From the NCBI GenBank assembly GCA_019802505.1, contig JAFMOC010000191.1, forward strand, positions 62,001 to 126,000: DNA of 64,000 bases. The letters are read 5' to 3'. Both the position numbers and the translations under genes were made by a program. Shown piece by piece: positions 52,129 to 62,429 of this stretch (the first letter of the stretch is position 1; every line of letters starts with the position of its first letter). The notes under the pieces are model-generated. The model was not told the origin of the DNA. It made no database searches and saw nothing but the letters and a program-made list of their open reading frames with translations. This DNA comes from Corydoras sp. C115 (lineage: Eukaryota > Chordata > Actinopteri > Siluriformes > Callichthyidae).

Positions 52129-52249
52129 GCCTCTGACGATGTCTGGACATTAGTACAGAACTCAGTGCAGTGCTCATTGACGTTTAGTCTGATAGACATC
52201 ATGCATTGTTTGCAAACCAGAGGGACGGCACGTAGCACGTCCTCTCCTC

Positions 52250-52850
52250 CAGCCTCCTCGGCAGACACCTTGCTCATGTCCTCCACTTTATGCATAATTA
52301 AAAGCAAGCGATTCCTCCTCAGAGTCGCTTCAGATTCAGAGCACGAATCTGTCGATGAAGCCGGCGGTCCCGCTCACTTCCCTGGCTGCAGGAGAACCCC
52401 GATCCCGTGCGGCGTTTCCATGTTTATGAGGGAGGACGGCGGGCCGGGGCTCATTCTCATTCCGAGATCTCTCAACACACGAGGGCAGATCCGTGCCACA
52501 TGCTACATCAGGGATCTCGGGCCTTTTCTGAACGCCCGCCGTCACGCCGGCATGCCTGGCATAGCGGCGCATTAAATGAGGAGAAGAATCCTTCGCTGAA
52601 TTCTTAATGCTCGCCGGCACCAGAGGAACCCCACATGCAAGACGTGGTACGATATTAAATTTGGATTGCGCATGATAAGCAGCTGATTCGTCTGATTTCA
52701 ATCACGACCGGGGAGCAGACGCTGACGGGGTAGATGTGGCGTGACGCGGCCCTGCCGGCACGACGATTCAAGACTTATTGAAGGAGAACCGCTGGGAGGC
52801 AAATAAAGACGACTACCCAGCATGCCCCACGTCTTTATCAGAGTTTTAAA
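52250..52850. promoter_or_regulatory. candidate conserved non-coding block, GC-rich
   Basis: CpG-keeping unique sequence with TTTATGCATAATTAAAAGC near 52286 and CATTAAATGAGG near 52570. Open frames on both strands (151 and 121 codons) cover much of it, but neither shows splice sites, domains or consistent coding character. Confidence 0.33.
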
Positions 52851-53029
52851 ACACTATTCAGGGAACTGGGCTTTAGACGCAGACGCTGTTAGTGGCGACT
52901 AAATACACAAGGAAATCGTGTCTTTATAATCAGAAGGCATACATTACAGCTGGTGGTGGTTACCACTTTTACCTCGCAAGAAGAATGTCCCAGTTTCGAT
53001 GCTTTCAGTGCAGACAAGGGCCATTCTGT

Positions 53030-53660
53030 GGTATCTATTTGCCCCATAGACTAAATGTGTTCCAGTGTCTGCCTGGCGATGGATTAATGACCTGTCCAGG
53101 GTGTTTCCTTTTATCTTAAGTGTGCAGGGATAGGGTTACACTCTGCTTAAAGAAGACTAGGCTGGTGACCTGTCCTAGATGTTGACTGTTGGTCTTCTTG
53201 AGCGTGCAGGGTTAAGGGTTTGGTCCTGCCCAAGATGGACACTGAGTGATGGGCATCCTGTACACCCTGTGAGTACAAGTTTAGGGTTCTTCTCTGTCCA
53301 AGATGGACTGCAACCCTCGACCTTTCGCCCTCTGAGTGCAGTGTTGGGTTTCCATCCTGCCTGCAACAGACAGACTTTACGGAGTCCTCTATTTGTTCAG
53401 GTCGTTTCCTCGCTTTTTGTCTTAAAGATGCAGGGATAGGGTTCTGCCCTGTCCAAGATGGACCTTGGGTAATTGGCTACCTGTCCAGGGTGTTTAGGTG
53501 TGAAGCGTTGTTGTCCAGCCACGCCTGAGACGAACCGCTGACCGGTCCACGATGTTGTACCGTGTATTATGCCACGATAGTCCAGAGTTAGAGTTAGCAA
53601 CATGGACCGTGGGTATCTGGCAATCTGCCCTGCGTTTTGCCCTTTGGACTTCAAACACAA
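53030..53660. repeat. decayed minisatellite derived from a SINE-like tail
   Basis: GACCTGTCCAGGGTGTTT, GCAGGGATAGGGTT and GTCCAAGATGGAC (near 53232, 53297 and 53450) recur at spacings of roughly 65-155 bp. Its opening CTGGCGATGGATTAATGACC resembles the CTGGCGACCTGTCCAGGGTG tail of common fish SINEs. The frames here are repeat-derived. Confidence 0.6.
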
Positions 53661-54497
53661 AAATAGATCAGCCTACAAAAATACAGCTCACAGCCTTTAC
53701 CTGAAGAGGTGGTTTTGGTATGTAAACATACAGTCCACCACCTGAATCACCGTCTTCTGTCTTTACACATGTAAATGTATATGAGTGTATATTAAAGAAC
53801 AGTGGACAGCTTCATTTCCTTTCACGAAGCAGCAGATTTTTTTCTCTCTTCGTGTGAGCCGGCTGAACGCCAATCTGTTTTCCTGATCGGTGTTTTTTTT
53901 TCTGCGAGCGTTCCAACTGGGTTATTGAAACGGAGAGGCTCTGGATGCGTTATAAATGTGTGGGATCATTAAATTATTAAAGCCATCATTAAATCATGGC
54001 TGGAGATCAGTTGGGCTGTGCAGCCTGTTCACACCCTCCAGACTGTCCTTTAAAATTAATGTGTTAAAACGACACTTGACTTTTTTTTTTTTTTCAGAGG
54101 GAATCATGAAAACGAACCCCAGTGCAGCAGATTAACGGTGACGCCGAGCTGATGGAGGAGAGCGAGCCGAGTCTTTATGCTCACATTTCATAAATAAACA
54201 GGGGGATAAATCCAGAGGATCCCGATGAGGTGGAGGACAGGGGGGACGTGAGGACACTAATGGCTACATTTTTCACAGAGGAGCTTTTGTGGGATTTGGG
54301 TTTCCCCTGGTTGAGCTCGGGTCCAGTGCTTTGCAACTAGAGATGGGCAGGAAGCCCTGCAGGAATGCAGAACAGACATGGGACAGAACAGGATGGCGGA
54401 TGGAGTCGGGACGGTGCGCACTCACACTCTGACAGGAGGTGAAGAGTTTTCGGATAATTTGTCTACAGGGGGCACTATTCATGATCCACGCCCTGAA

Positions 54498-54560
54498 TGG
54501 CCACTTCATTAGGGACACCAGCTCGTTCACATTTGTTGTCTGCTTGCATTGAAATTAGTC
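54498..54560. repeat. fold-back repeat end fragment
   Basis: GAATGGCCACTTCATTAGGG followed by ACACCAGCTCGTTCACATTT. Confidence 0.5.
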
Positions 54561-54948
54561 ATGTGACCCTAAAGTGAAGCATGAAATCACTTACGCAGTT
54601 TTTCAGTGACAGACGCGGTCATCAGTGCTGGACTGGCTGGATCAGAACAGAATCCTGTTTTAATAAACATGCAAATCCTGCAACTTAAAGAGGCAGAGGA
54701 GGACGTTAAGGGTTCTGATTAGAGATGGTGCACACTGTCAGTGTGACCCAACACAACACCGTCTGAGCAGCACTACAGTTACAAAAACACACGACTGCTG
54801 AGCTCATAGCAACCTCCATTAAATATATTAAATATGAAATATATATTCTCAGTGTTTACTGTGTTTGGATGTATTTTTATAAAATATTTTTATTTAATAT
54901 ATTAAATATGAAATGTTTTTCCAGTGCTGTAATTGTATATGTGGACTG

Positions 54949-55031
<83 letters not shown>
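54949..55031. repeat. compound (CA)n(TA)n microsatellite
   Basis: About 10 CA units followed by about 30 TA units. Confidence 0.97.
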
Positions 55032-55034
<3 letters not shown>

Positions 55035-55487
55035 TTTGTGGGACATATCATTTAAATTCCAGTAACGTTGTAGAAGAGAGTGCAGTCTCTTATATAGTTC
55101 AGGGTGACACTGCCCACTGCTGGTGAGTCTCCTCTAAAGCCTTCAGCAGGTTGCTGGTTGGATAAACTATTATTATTATTATTTATAAAAAAAAAAATTA
55201 AAAAGAAAAAAGAAAATGACTGAAGATCCATCGAATCGTTTTTATTTCAAACCCATTGATTTAAATCCTTCAGTTTGTGATTTTAAAGATTTTAAATCCC
55301 CCGAGTTCACAGACTTTTGCTGTAAGTTAAATATGTACATCAAACACAATCACACTCGAGACATTAAAACCAAAACACCACTGTGTTCCGTTATAAACCT
55401 GAGAACACTGGAAAGAGCTCGGAATCAGTGATGAGGTACGTTTAGAACACGACAGTTAGAGCAATTCAACACAGAACACAACAGTGG

Positions 55488-55490
<3 letters not shown>

Positions 55491-55556
<66 letters not shown>
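55491..55556. repeat. (AC)n microsatellite
   Basis: About 33 AC units, the longest pure AC tract in the window. Confidence 0.97.
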
Positions 55557-55558
<2 letters not shown>

Positions 55559-55663
55559 CTCAGTTTCATACAACACAACTACACACATTTACACTAAACA
55601 GACAAATATTCAGACACCTACATGTTAATTAAAGGGATCTATTTTGCCTGCTGTACTTACACA

Positions 55664-55889
55664 CATGGAGTCTCCATGTTCTCCCCGTGTCTGTGTGGGT
55701 TTCCTCTGGGTTCTCTGGTTTAAAGGATTTAACTGGCTGCTCTGAATTGCCCCTATATAGTGTGTGTCTGTGTGTGTGTGATTGAGTGTGTGTGTGTCCA
55801 GCGATGGATTAAGGCCCTGTCCTGTGTCTATCTGCCCAGCGCCCAAAACATTCTGCCCTGGGTGGGCATGGGGAACCCCCACCATCAAC
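55664..55889 (+). mobile_element. SINE, plus strand, head missing
   Basis: Starts at GAGTCTCCATGTTCTCC and continues to GGTGGGCATGGGGAACCCCC. The tRNA-like head is lost. More diverged than the other copies. Confidence 0.8.
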
Positions 55890-56120
55890 CCTCCCCCCCA
55901 TTAATGAATAATACTAAAATCACTGGAAAAAACCTTTAAACAATAATTTTAAATAATAATAATAATAAAGTATATAGAATAAAAAAGAGACCCAATGCTG
56001 TTCTTCACTAACTAAAGCACACTGATGGAACGTTCCTGTAGGAACCGTCCCAGAGTGCTCCATCAGAGGCTAAAACAGCCATGACCCTCCTAAAGTGACA
56101 GTAACGTTGAGTAGTGAAGG

Positions 56121-56142
56121 TTAGTTAGTTAGTTAGTTAGTT
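56121..56142. repeat. (TTAG)5 repeat just downstream of the scamp2 stop
   Basis: Five TTAG units, 28 bp from the stop codon, so probably within the 3' UTR. Confidence 0.85.
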
Positions 56143-56169
56143 GTAAGACTGGTTTTATGTGTTAACGTG

Positions 56170-56310
56170 TTACTGAAAGGATCCGCGCACAGCAGAGGAC
56201 GCTGCGCTGGCCGCCGCGGTCTGGAAGGTGCCGTTACTGACAACCCCCTGAGAGAACTCCTGCTGCGCCTTCTGGAAGCTGGCTCCTGTCCTTCTGTACA
56301 GGGAGTGGAC
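56170..56310 (-). CDS. scamp2: scamp2 coding exon 9 with stop (residues 281-326)
   Basis: Encodes VHSLYRRTGASFQKAQQEFS and an alanine/serine-rich C-terminal tail ending RGSFQ, then TAA at 56172-56170. This is the conserved SCAMP C-terminal cytosolic region. Confidence 0.95.
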   Translation of the reverse strand, partial: VHSLYRRTGASFQKAQQEFSQGVVSNGTFQTAAASAASSAVRGSFQ

Positions 56311-59300
56311 CTGGGGAACCATATGGATCAGGCTGTGAGAACCGGGTTCGAGGACATGATGCAATATAGTGATGTAAAATAAGAACGTACCATTTTCAGC
56401 AAGATGACTGCGAGCGCGGCGTTGATTGTGAAGAAACACGCCACGATCAACATGAAGACAGCAGCACCGACACTGAACTTGAGCACAGTGAGGGAGACGA
56501 TCCACCCACTGAGATTTAAAGGATCACAGAAAAACAATTAATTTCAACTTTATTAACTGAGTCCTGCCTTAAAATCACAAGTTATGAGAATTAAAATGTA
56601 TTATAGTTGGGTGTAGAGCAGTGCTTCTCAAATAGTGCGGTGCTTTGGGGGGGGGGGGGGGGGTGCATAACAAGATATCACAGAGCAAGTGATATTAAGT
56701 GTACTGAACAAACCCTCAAGAGACAACACAGAAAAATATTTAACATGGATGACGGAGAGAAAGGTGGAGAGAGACGAAGATAATGAGAGCAACAAAAGTC
56801 AACCGAAAACTAAATGTCGAAGCGAATGTAGCGCCTGGCTTCACTGTAACTGTAACTGTGCTCCTGAATTAAAGTTGCTGATGAATTTGAATTTATTATT
56901 ATTTATTGATTTTATTTCATTTCATTTTTCAGTATCAAATGCCAGTCAGTTCAAAAATGTTTCTCGTTTAAATAAGGATTTCATTTGTTTCTGTTACAAA
57001 CTGAAAAACAAAGTTAATCAAATTATTCAGTGGGCGTGTAAAAATAATTTATCCCATTTTTGCTAAATTTAGGGGGGGGTAAATCATGTGGGGGGGGGGT
57101 GTGATGTGAGTGTGTGTGTGTGTGTGTGTGTGGAGGGGGGGGGCGCAAAATGTTTTCTTTTTCCTAGAGGGGGCTTAACAGAAAATAATTGAGAATCACT
57201 CGTGTAGAGACATATTGTATTGTATATGGTTGTGTGGGGGGCAACACAGTGAGCTACCACCTTGCAGCATCCTGGGTTCGATTCCCAAACCGGTCGTTGG
57301 GTGTGAAGTCTGCATGTCCTTTCTGTGTCTGAGTGAGTTACTTTGGATGCTCTGGCTACCCCCCCCCCACACACACACCCCTCACACACATTCCACACAC
57401 CCTCCTCCTTTTTTTAAACTGTGGACGGGGAGGAACCAGGTTACTTCACCTCTATAAAACTCTATAGAACACAAATATTGTAAACTGGCCTATAGAGTTT
57501 GACACAACTGAATAGATACACACACTCACACACACACACACACACACACACACCTCTGTTGTTCAGTGAGAAATACATAAAAGGCTGTGATGTAACAAAA
57601 ACCTAAAGAAAGCTTCACTGCTGCTATACTGCAACACACAGCACATGAGATCCACCATCACAGAGCATCATCAGCATCATCATCAGCATCATCACTGACC
57701 TGTTCCCCCAGCTGGGGATGCCGACACACTGAATGATGTAAACTACCACTTGAAAGGCGAAGATGAAAAAGAAGAAGAAGAAGCTGAAGGAGCTGTCCGA
57801 TCTGTTAGGAATCAAAAGATGAGATGAACGTTACAGGGAGTTATTTTACATCCTACTGACTTCATCCTGTAAACAAAGAGGAAACCACTCACTTGAAGGC
57901 CTTGTAGACGGGTCTGTACCAGCAAACGAAGGCAGCGGGACTGAAAAGAATGAACCACAGGATGGAAAGACCAAAGTCAACGCCACTCGAAGGGTCCACA
58001 ATGAAGTAAGCCATGCAGGCCAGCAGGTTTAGGAAGAGGGTCACGCAGTGAACTACAGAGAAACCAAACAGGGGTGAGGGTTTAGAACCAGAATCAACTG
58101 CAATGACATGTCATCATGTACAGTTTGGAACATGTTGTGAAACAGCAGCAGCACCTTTTATAAGTGTCATAATAAAGTCAGTGTCATTATTAATTCCTTA
58201 ACTTATTTATTAACCCACTCATCCTGATTAGAGCCCAGAAAAACACAATTGCCTACTGCCAGCCTGGACGTACAGACTTTCACACACATTTCACCTGCAG
58301 AGGCGATTAATGGATTTATTTCACTGAGGTGCAGCCCCACCCCTCCCCCTCCTGATTGACAACGGCTGAGGAAAGACTTGGTGACCAAACCTCATAAAAT
58401 CTTCAGCATAAAAAGCTATGGATCAGAATCAGTGCACACTGGAGTATAGTGTATCCACAAGTCATGATAAAAAAAAAAACTGCCATAGGGAGAACATGCC
58501 AACCCCATACAGAAAGGTAAGAATACACACTTGTTTTGTGTGTATCCATCATCTGACGACATGAAAGCAGTAGCTGTCCGTTCCAGCCGAGTCTAAGTAT
58601 TAGTGTATGTTTAATAAGACTCGGTGTTTGGATGTATTTTTAAATACCTTTTTTTTTTTAAACATATTGAATGTCAGAAAACGAAGGCATCGTGACATCA
58701 TGTTTTCAGCCGTATCACCCAGCTCCACCTCTCAGACCTGAAACCTTCCTGTGTGTGTTTGATATGATGTCGAAGGAGAGATGAGAGCACTCACACATCC
58801 AGAGGTAGTACATCATCTTGCAGACTCTCTGGTATTCTAGAGGGATCTCATTAAAATCCTGGTAGAAACAGGGTTTTATGGGGGAAAACCTTGGCAGCGG
58901 AGGCCAGTTGTTCTCTCTGCCTGCAGTAAACATAATGCTTTAGATATTTCACATTTCAACCTGATATTTAGTAGCGACGCATTCACATTCTCCTTACCCC
59001 CGGACGTGTCCCGGTTCTGAAGTTCCCGCTCTTTGCGTTCTAGCTCGGCGGCTTTCCTCTCCAGCTCGGCCTGCTGCTTGAGAAGATTGGCCTGAGCAGC
59101 GGCGGCTGCGGCCTGTGGGTTCGAGCGCATGTCAGATGTTGCACTTGGCACGAGGTAAAGATTTGGTTCACATCCACGACAACGCACTCACTTGAGGGCT
59201 GGGGACCACTGTGGGGTGCAGCACAGCCGGCTGAGTGGCAGAGGAGATCGGGATGGTGGGTCCACTGAGATCATCCTTAATAAGAGAGAAAAAAGAGAGA

Positions 59301-61032
59301 GAGGCTCATTTTAATTCAATTGCTTTTTTTTTCCAGGTGGTTGCTCATCCACAGGGTTCACAGACACAGATAATTGACTTTACAAACAGGAACATGGTGG
59401 TTATAGCAGTGAGGGTGATCGTCCACTCTTCATTATGTGAGAACAGGACCTGCGGAGCTGCTGCTGCTGCTGCTTTGCATGAATATAGAAAAGCTTGAGT
59501 GGTCTTACCAGGAAATCCGTTAAATTAACTCAAGCAGTAATGTAAGCGCTCCAGGGCCTGGTTGAACTTTAAGTGGTTCAGATCACACCTTCTGGATGCA
59601 GTATTTTGGATATTAAAGGTGCTACATACATTACATACTGTACTGTGTACTACTCACCTGAGCAAAAAAAGACAAGCGATATTTTCTGAATACTGTTGCA
59701 TAAATAATTTACATGATGGATTTATTAAACTTAACGTTTGAAAGTGATGTTCAGGGAGCACAATGTACCAACCACCTCAGAGTCCTGACCCTTTTAAAGT
59801 TATTAGGACATGCTGGAGCAGACCCATCCCCACGAGAGTCAAAACTGAATATAACTATCGATGTATTCCCATTTTCTTTAAAACTGGAGAACTGTATCTG
59901 GAATCTTGGCACGATTGGAAAAACTCACCGCCTTTTATTGTGTAATAAATTAACAATACATTAAGACAAAACCATACACTAGAATATAAAAATGAGATCA
60001 GCTTTTCAATTTATCTGCATACTTTATTTTATTTTTAGAAGTAGCACACTATACATGAGGAAGATTAGGCGGTCGAGTGCTGGACGGCTGAATAGTCTCA
60101 GTGTTAGATCTCAGCGCAGGTTGAAGATGGACCCATGAGCAATTTTCAATTTCAATACAAAAAAACAATAAGAGTGTGAATGTAGTGAACATAATAATAT
60201 GAACCGATTAATCACAATATCGTGCAGTCCGATTGTTGCTGCTATGATATAAGACTGTATACAGAGACAGATGACGACATGGTTTAAAACTTACCAAGGA
60301 TCTGGCTGAAAATGGGTTGAACTCCTCTATGTTCTCTCTTCCAGTGCTGGTTGCCTGGGTAACTGAGGGATCCTGCGGTTACAACATATACAGTATAATA
60401 ATGTTTGTATATCAGTGTGACCTTATTTAACCTGATAAAGTGACAGCAGCCCATCTCTGGCAGGTCTCCTGATGTGCGACATTATGACGTCATAATTGTT
60501 GGATAAAGAAGGTCCTTAATAAGGAACAAACTGATTTAATATCTGATCAGATTCTGAGGTGGAACTCACCCCACAGAGGGGCAGATGCGGTCTACAGACA
60601 CGAGACTTTTAAAAGCAAGTGTGTGTTGGGTGAAGTTATATACAATAACTTATATATAACGAAATAACAACATAAAATAAAGAATAAACACCAGGGTGGA
60701 AGGAAAAACACCCTGCGAACTGAAGCAGCTTTAAAAGACACCACTGTGAATAAAAACAGTGAAGTATTTTGTAATAAATACACACCGCCACTAACAATCC
60801 CACCCCCCGCCCGCCATTGGCTCAGAGCCTCGTTCCTCGGGAGCGGATTGGTCGGAATCCTGCGAGCGTCACCTCGCCCCGGACAACCGACCTGACAGGT
60901 TCGGCGTTCTCGGATTTCTCCGCGCCGCTAAACGCGGCCTCGCCTCGCGCGTCCGGAGTTTATTAAACACGTCACCTGGAACGGATTCACGTCAATCGGA
61001 CTCACGAACGGGTTGCTGTCGAAGCCCGACAT
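56170..61032 (-). CDS. scamp2: secretory carrier membrane protein 2, complete, nine coding exons
   Basis: SCAMPs are tetraspanning proteins of the trans-Golgi, recycling endosomes and secretory vesicles that act in membrane recycling and exocytosis. Joined in order (61032-60976, 60372-60295, 59275-59192, 59112-58998, 58920-58795, 58052-57893, 57801-57700, 56508-56391, 56310-56170) the exons give 326 residues with matching phases and GT/AG borders throughout; human SCAMP2 is about 329. Visible parts: NPF motifs at 7-9, 16-18 and 38-40, which bind EH-domain proteins in this family; a charged Glu/Lys/Arg coiled coil at about 79-106; the NNWPPLP motif at the end of the N-terminal cytosolic part; membrane segments near 149-170, 178-199, 213-234 and 252-278; and the conserved amphipathic E-peptide CWYRPVYKAFK (197-207) between segments 2 and 3. 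The wording (KPCFYQDF, YRRTGASFQKAQQEFSQG) is closest to SCAMP2 among the paralogues as I recall them. A duplicate such as scamp2l cannot be excluded. The first canonical AATAAA downstream is about 0.9 kb away (55246-55241), so the 3' end is uncertain. Confidence 0.95.
56391..56508 (-). CDS. scamp2: scamp2 coding exon 8 (residues 241-280)
   Basis: Encodes GWIVSLTVLKFS and the fourth membrane segment (VFMLIVACFFTINAALAVIL). Acceptor TCTCAG, donor GTACGT, phase 0 at the 3' end. The next intron is 80 nt. Confidence 0.94.
56619..57201. mobile_element. hAT-like deletion-derivative DNA transposon in scamp2 intron 7
   Basis: An 8-bp direct repeat GTGTAGAG lies at 56611-56618 and 57202-57209, the target-duplication length of hAT elements. 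Inside are inverted ends: CAGTGCTTCTCAA on the left and the complement of TTGAGAATCACTC on the right, with about 2 mismatches in 13. The subterminal parts are G-rich (a 17-G run at 56647-56663; G-runs and (GT)n near 57073-57145). A 125-codon frame at 56689-57066 opens with a charged stretch recalling the N-termini of ZBED/hAT transposases, but there is no catalytic region, so the copy cannot move itself. It lies inside an intron and leaves the exons intact. Confidence 0.82.
57235..57360 (+). mobile_element. tRNA-like head of a second SINE type, truncated, in scamp2 intron 7
   Basis: Has a tRNA-type B box (GGTTCGATTCC near 57275) followed by a degraded version of the TTTGCATGTTCTCC / TTTCCTCCGGGT body seen in fish SINEs. 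It differs from the other SINE copies in this window: the spacer after the B box is distinct. The 3' part is lost in a C-rich and CA-rich stretch. It lies directly beside the hAT-like insertion. Confidence 0.6.
57521..57552. repeat. (CA)n microsatellite in scamp2 intron 7
   Basis: CACT then a CA tract. Confidence 0.93.
57700..57801 (-). CDS. scamp2: scamp2 coding exon 7 (residues 207-240)
   Basis: Encodes SDSSFSFFFFFFIFAF and VVVYIIQCVGIPSWGN, the phenylalanine-rich third membrane segment typical of SCAMPs. Acceptor AACAG, donor GTCAGT; phase 2 at both ends. Confidence 0.94.
57893..58052 (-). CDS. scamp2: scamp2 coding exon 6 (residues 154-206)
   Basis: Encodes most of membrane segment 1, the short loop, segment 2 (GVDFGLSILWFILFSP) and most of the E-peptide (CWYRPVYKAF). 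Acceptor CTGTAG, donor GTGAGT; leaves phase 2. The next intron is 91 nt. Confidence 0.95.
58795..58920 (-). CDS. scamp2: scamp2 coding exon 5 (residues 112-153)
   Basis: Contains ENNWPPLP, then KPCFYQDF and YYLWM, the entry into the first membrane segment. Acceptor CTGCAG, donor GTGAGT, phase 1 at both ends. Confidence 0.95.
58998..59112 (-). CDS. scamp2: scamp2 coding exon 4, coiled coil (residues 74-111)
   Basis: Opens with a run of six alanines, then a heptad-like charged stretch (QAELERKAAELERKERELQ) predicted as coiled coil. The GTAAGG donor leaves phase 1. The following intron is 77 nt. Confidence 0.94.
59192..59275 (-). CDS. scamp2: scamp2 coding exon 3 (residues 46-73)
   Basis: A proline-rich cytosolic linker containing TQPAVLHPTVVPSPQ, comparable to the SQPAVLQP stretch of SCAMP2. 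Acceptor TTAAG, donor GTGAGT, phase 0. The next intron is only 79 nt. Confidence 0.92.
60295..60372 (-). CDS. scamp2: scamp2 coding exon 2 (residues 20-45)
   Basis: Begins DPSVTQATSTG and includes EEFNPFS, the third NPF motif. Acceptor CCGCAG, donor GTAAGT, phase 0 at both ends. DPSVTQ is a conserved SCAMP string. Confidence 0.93.
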
Positions 61033-61260
61033 TTTTTGTTTTTCCCCTTCGTCTCAGGTAGAACCAGGTGCGCGCACCCGCCTTCAGCACCGCCGTGGGA
61101 ACGTCTTGCGCATGCGCGGTGCAGTCCGCGGTGCGAGGGCGCGCGCGCGCGCGTGCGTTCCGGTCTCTCAGGTTTTTCTGGCAGAGGGAGGACGAGCGTC
61201 CAAAAGCAAGAGCCAACGAGCATCAAATAAACTCTCACCTCTTAACTGACCTCACACTCA
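60890..61260 (-). promoter_or_regulatory. CpG-rich promoter region of scamp2 with NRF1-type site
   Basis: A CpG-dense block spans the end of intron 1, exon 1 and about 200 bp upstream. TGCGCATGCGC at 61107-61117 is the textbook NRF1 palindrome, 75 bp upstream of the ATG. An alternating (GC)n tract near 61140-61154 could form Z-DNA. No TATA box is evident. This fits a housekeeping CpG promoter. The exact transcription start cannot be read. Confidence 0.7.
60976..61032 (-). CDS. scamp2: scamp2 coding exon 1 (residues 1-19)
   Basis: Reads MSGFDSNPFVSPIDVNPFQ and ends at a GTGACG donor in phase 0. It carries two of the three NPF motifs. The start is the ATG at 61032-61030; the opening matches the MS-FD-NPF start of the family. 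Confidence 0.93.
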
Positions 61261-61307
61261 ATCAAAACAACTAACAACAATAAACATTACGATGTTAACG
61301 TTTTAAA

Positions 61308-61352
61308 GAACATCCAAGTTTGAGAACATCCAAGTTTGAGAACATCCAAGTT
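61308..61352. repeat. 16-bp tandem repeat, nearly three copies
   Basis: GAACATCCAAGTTTGA occurs at 61308, 61324 and (ending ...TTG) 61340. Confidence 0.93.
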
Positions 61353-61526
61353 GGATAAGACAGCAGAAGAATGCGGACACCCTTCACCCAGTTCAGCTCC
61401 ACCCTCTTTTTAAATACATTAGAATTCAGATTTACAAAACAAAAGGCTGAATCACTCACAGCATGACACGTGTTTAATGACTGACTGTCCACATACCCGC
61501 CCCTTTTCTGCTCTACAGTCAGTATT

Positions 61527-61871
61527 CATTCATTCATTATCTTCCGCTTTATCCTCTATTAGGGTCGCGGTGGGGTTCCCCATGCCCATCCAGGGGAGAA
61601 CGTCTCAGGCGCTGGGCAGATACACCCAGGACAGGGCGCCAATCTATCGCTGGGCACACACTCACTCACACAGACACATTCTATATGGGGCAATTTGGAG
61701 AACTCAATTGACTTGATCCATGTTTTTGGACTGTGGGAGGAAACCGGAGAACCCGGAGGAAACCCACACGGACACGGGGAGAACATAAAAGCTCCACCCA
61801 GATAGGGATTCGAACCGGGAATCCCTAGTGCTGAGAGGAGAACATGCCAACCACTAAGCCACCGTGCCGCC
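61527..61871 (-). mobile_element. tRNA-headed fish SINE, minus strand (duplication unit 1)
   Basis: Full-length copy from the (ATTC)3 tail to GCCACCGTGCCGCC. Differs from the unit 2 copy at scattered bases. Confidence 0.92.
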
Positions 61872-61978
61872 TACATTAGGATTCAGATTTATAAAACAAA
61901 AGGCTGAATCACTCACAGCATGACACGTGTTTAATGACTGACTGTCCACATACCCGCCCCTTTTCTGCTCTAGTCAGT

Positions 61979-62319
61979 ATTCATTCATTATCTCCCGCTT
62001 TATCCTCTATTAGGGTCGTGGTGGGGTTCCCCATGCCCATCCAGGGGAGAACGTTTCGGGCGCTGGGCAGATAGACCCAGGACAGGGCGCCAATCTATCG
62101 CTGGGCACACACTCACTCACACAGACACACTCTATATGGGGCAATTTGGAGAACTCAATTGACTTGATCCATATTTTTGGACTGTGGGAGGAAACCGGAG
62201 AACCCGGAGGAAACGCACGCGGACACGGGGAGAACATGGAAACTCCACCCAGATGGGGATTCGAACCGGGAATCCCTAGTGCTGAGAGGCGAACGTGCTA
62301 AACACTAAGCCACCGTGCT
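61979..62319 (-). mobile_element. tRNA-headed fish SINE, minus strand (duplication unit 2)
   Basis: Second copy, with one ATTC unit fewer in the tail and CACCGTGCTG at the head, running straight into the downstream copy of the target site. Confidence 0.92.
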
Positions 62320-62377
62320 GCTCTACAGTCAGTATTTTAATGGAATTAGTTCTACATACTTAAAACATTTCTACAGT

Positions 62378-62379
<2 letters not shown>

Positions 62380-62416
<37 letters not shown>
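62380..62416. repeat. (AC)n microsatellite
   Basis: About 18 AC units. Confidence 0.95.
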
Positions 62417-62418
<2 letters not shown>

Positions 62419-62429
62419 AATGAAGTGCA

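Larger units (their letters stand above)
61415..62319. repeat. 457-bp tandem duplication carrying a SINE
   Basis: Unit 1 (61415-61871) and unit 2 (61872-62319) each contain about 110 bp of the same unique flank (from TACATTAGAATTCAGATTTA and TACATTAGGATTCAGATTTA respectively) followed by a SINE. The junction is exactly at the SINE head end. One 18-bp site TGCTCTACAGTCAGTATT flanks the pair (61509-61526 and 62319-62336), showing a single SINE insertion followed by duplication. Confidence 0.92.

Noticed and set aside
52120..52701. 151-codon plus and 121-codon minus frames
   Set aside because: They overlap on opposite strands, the plus frame begins at the edge of a repeat, and neither has splice sites or a recognisable family. 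A regulatory block explains the composition as well.
56689..57066. 125-codon frame in scamp2 intron 7 as an independent gene
   Set aside because: It lies inside the hAT-like insertion and ends without a catalytic region, so it is treated as a transposon remnant.
57235..57360. Functional tRNA gene
   Set aside because: The B box is present but the sequence cannot complete a cloverleaf and continues into a SINE body. The same holds for the heads of the other SINEs.
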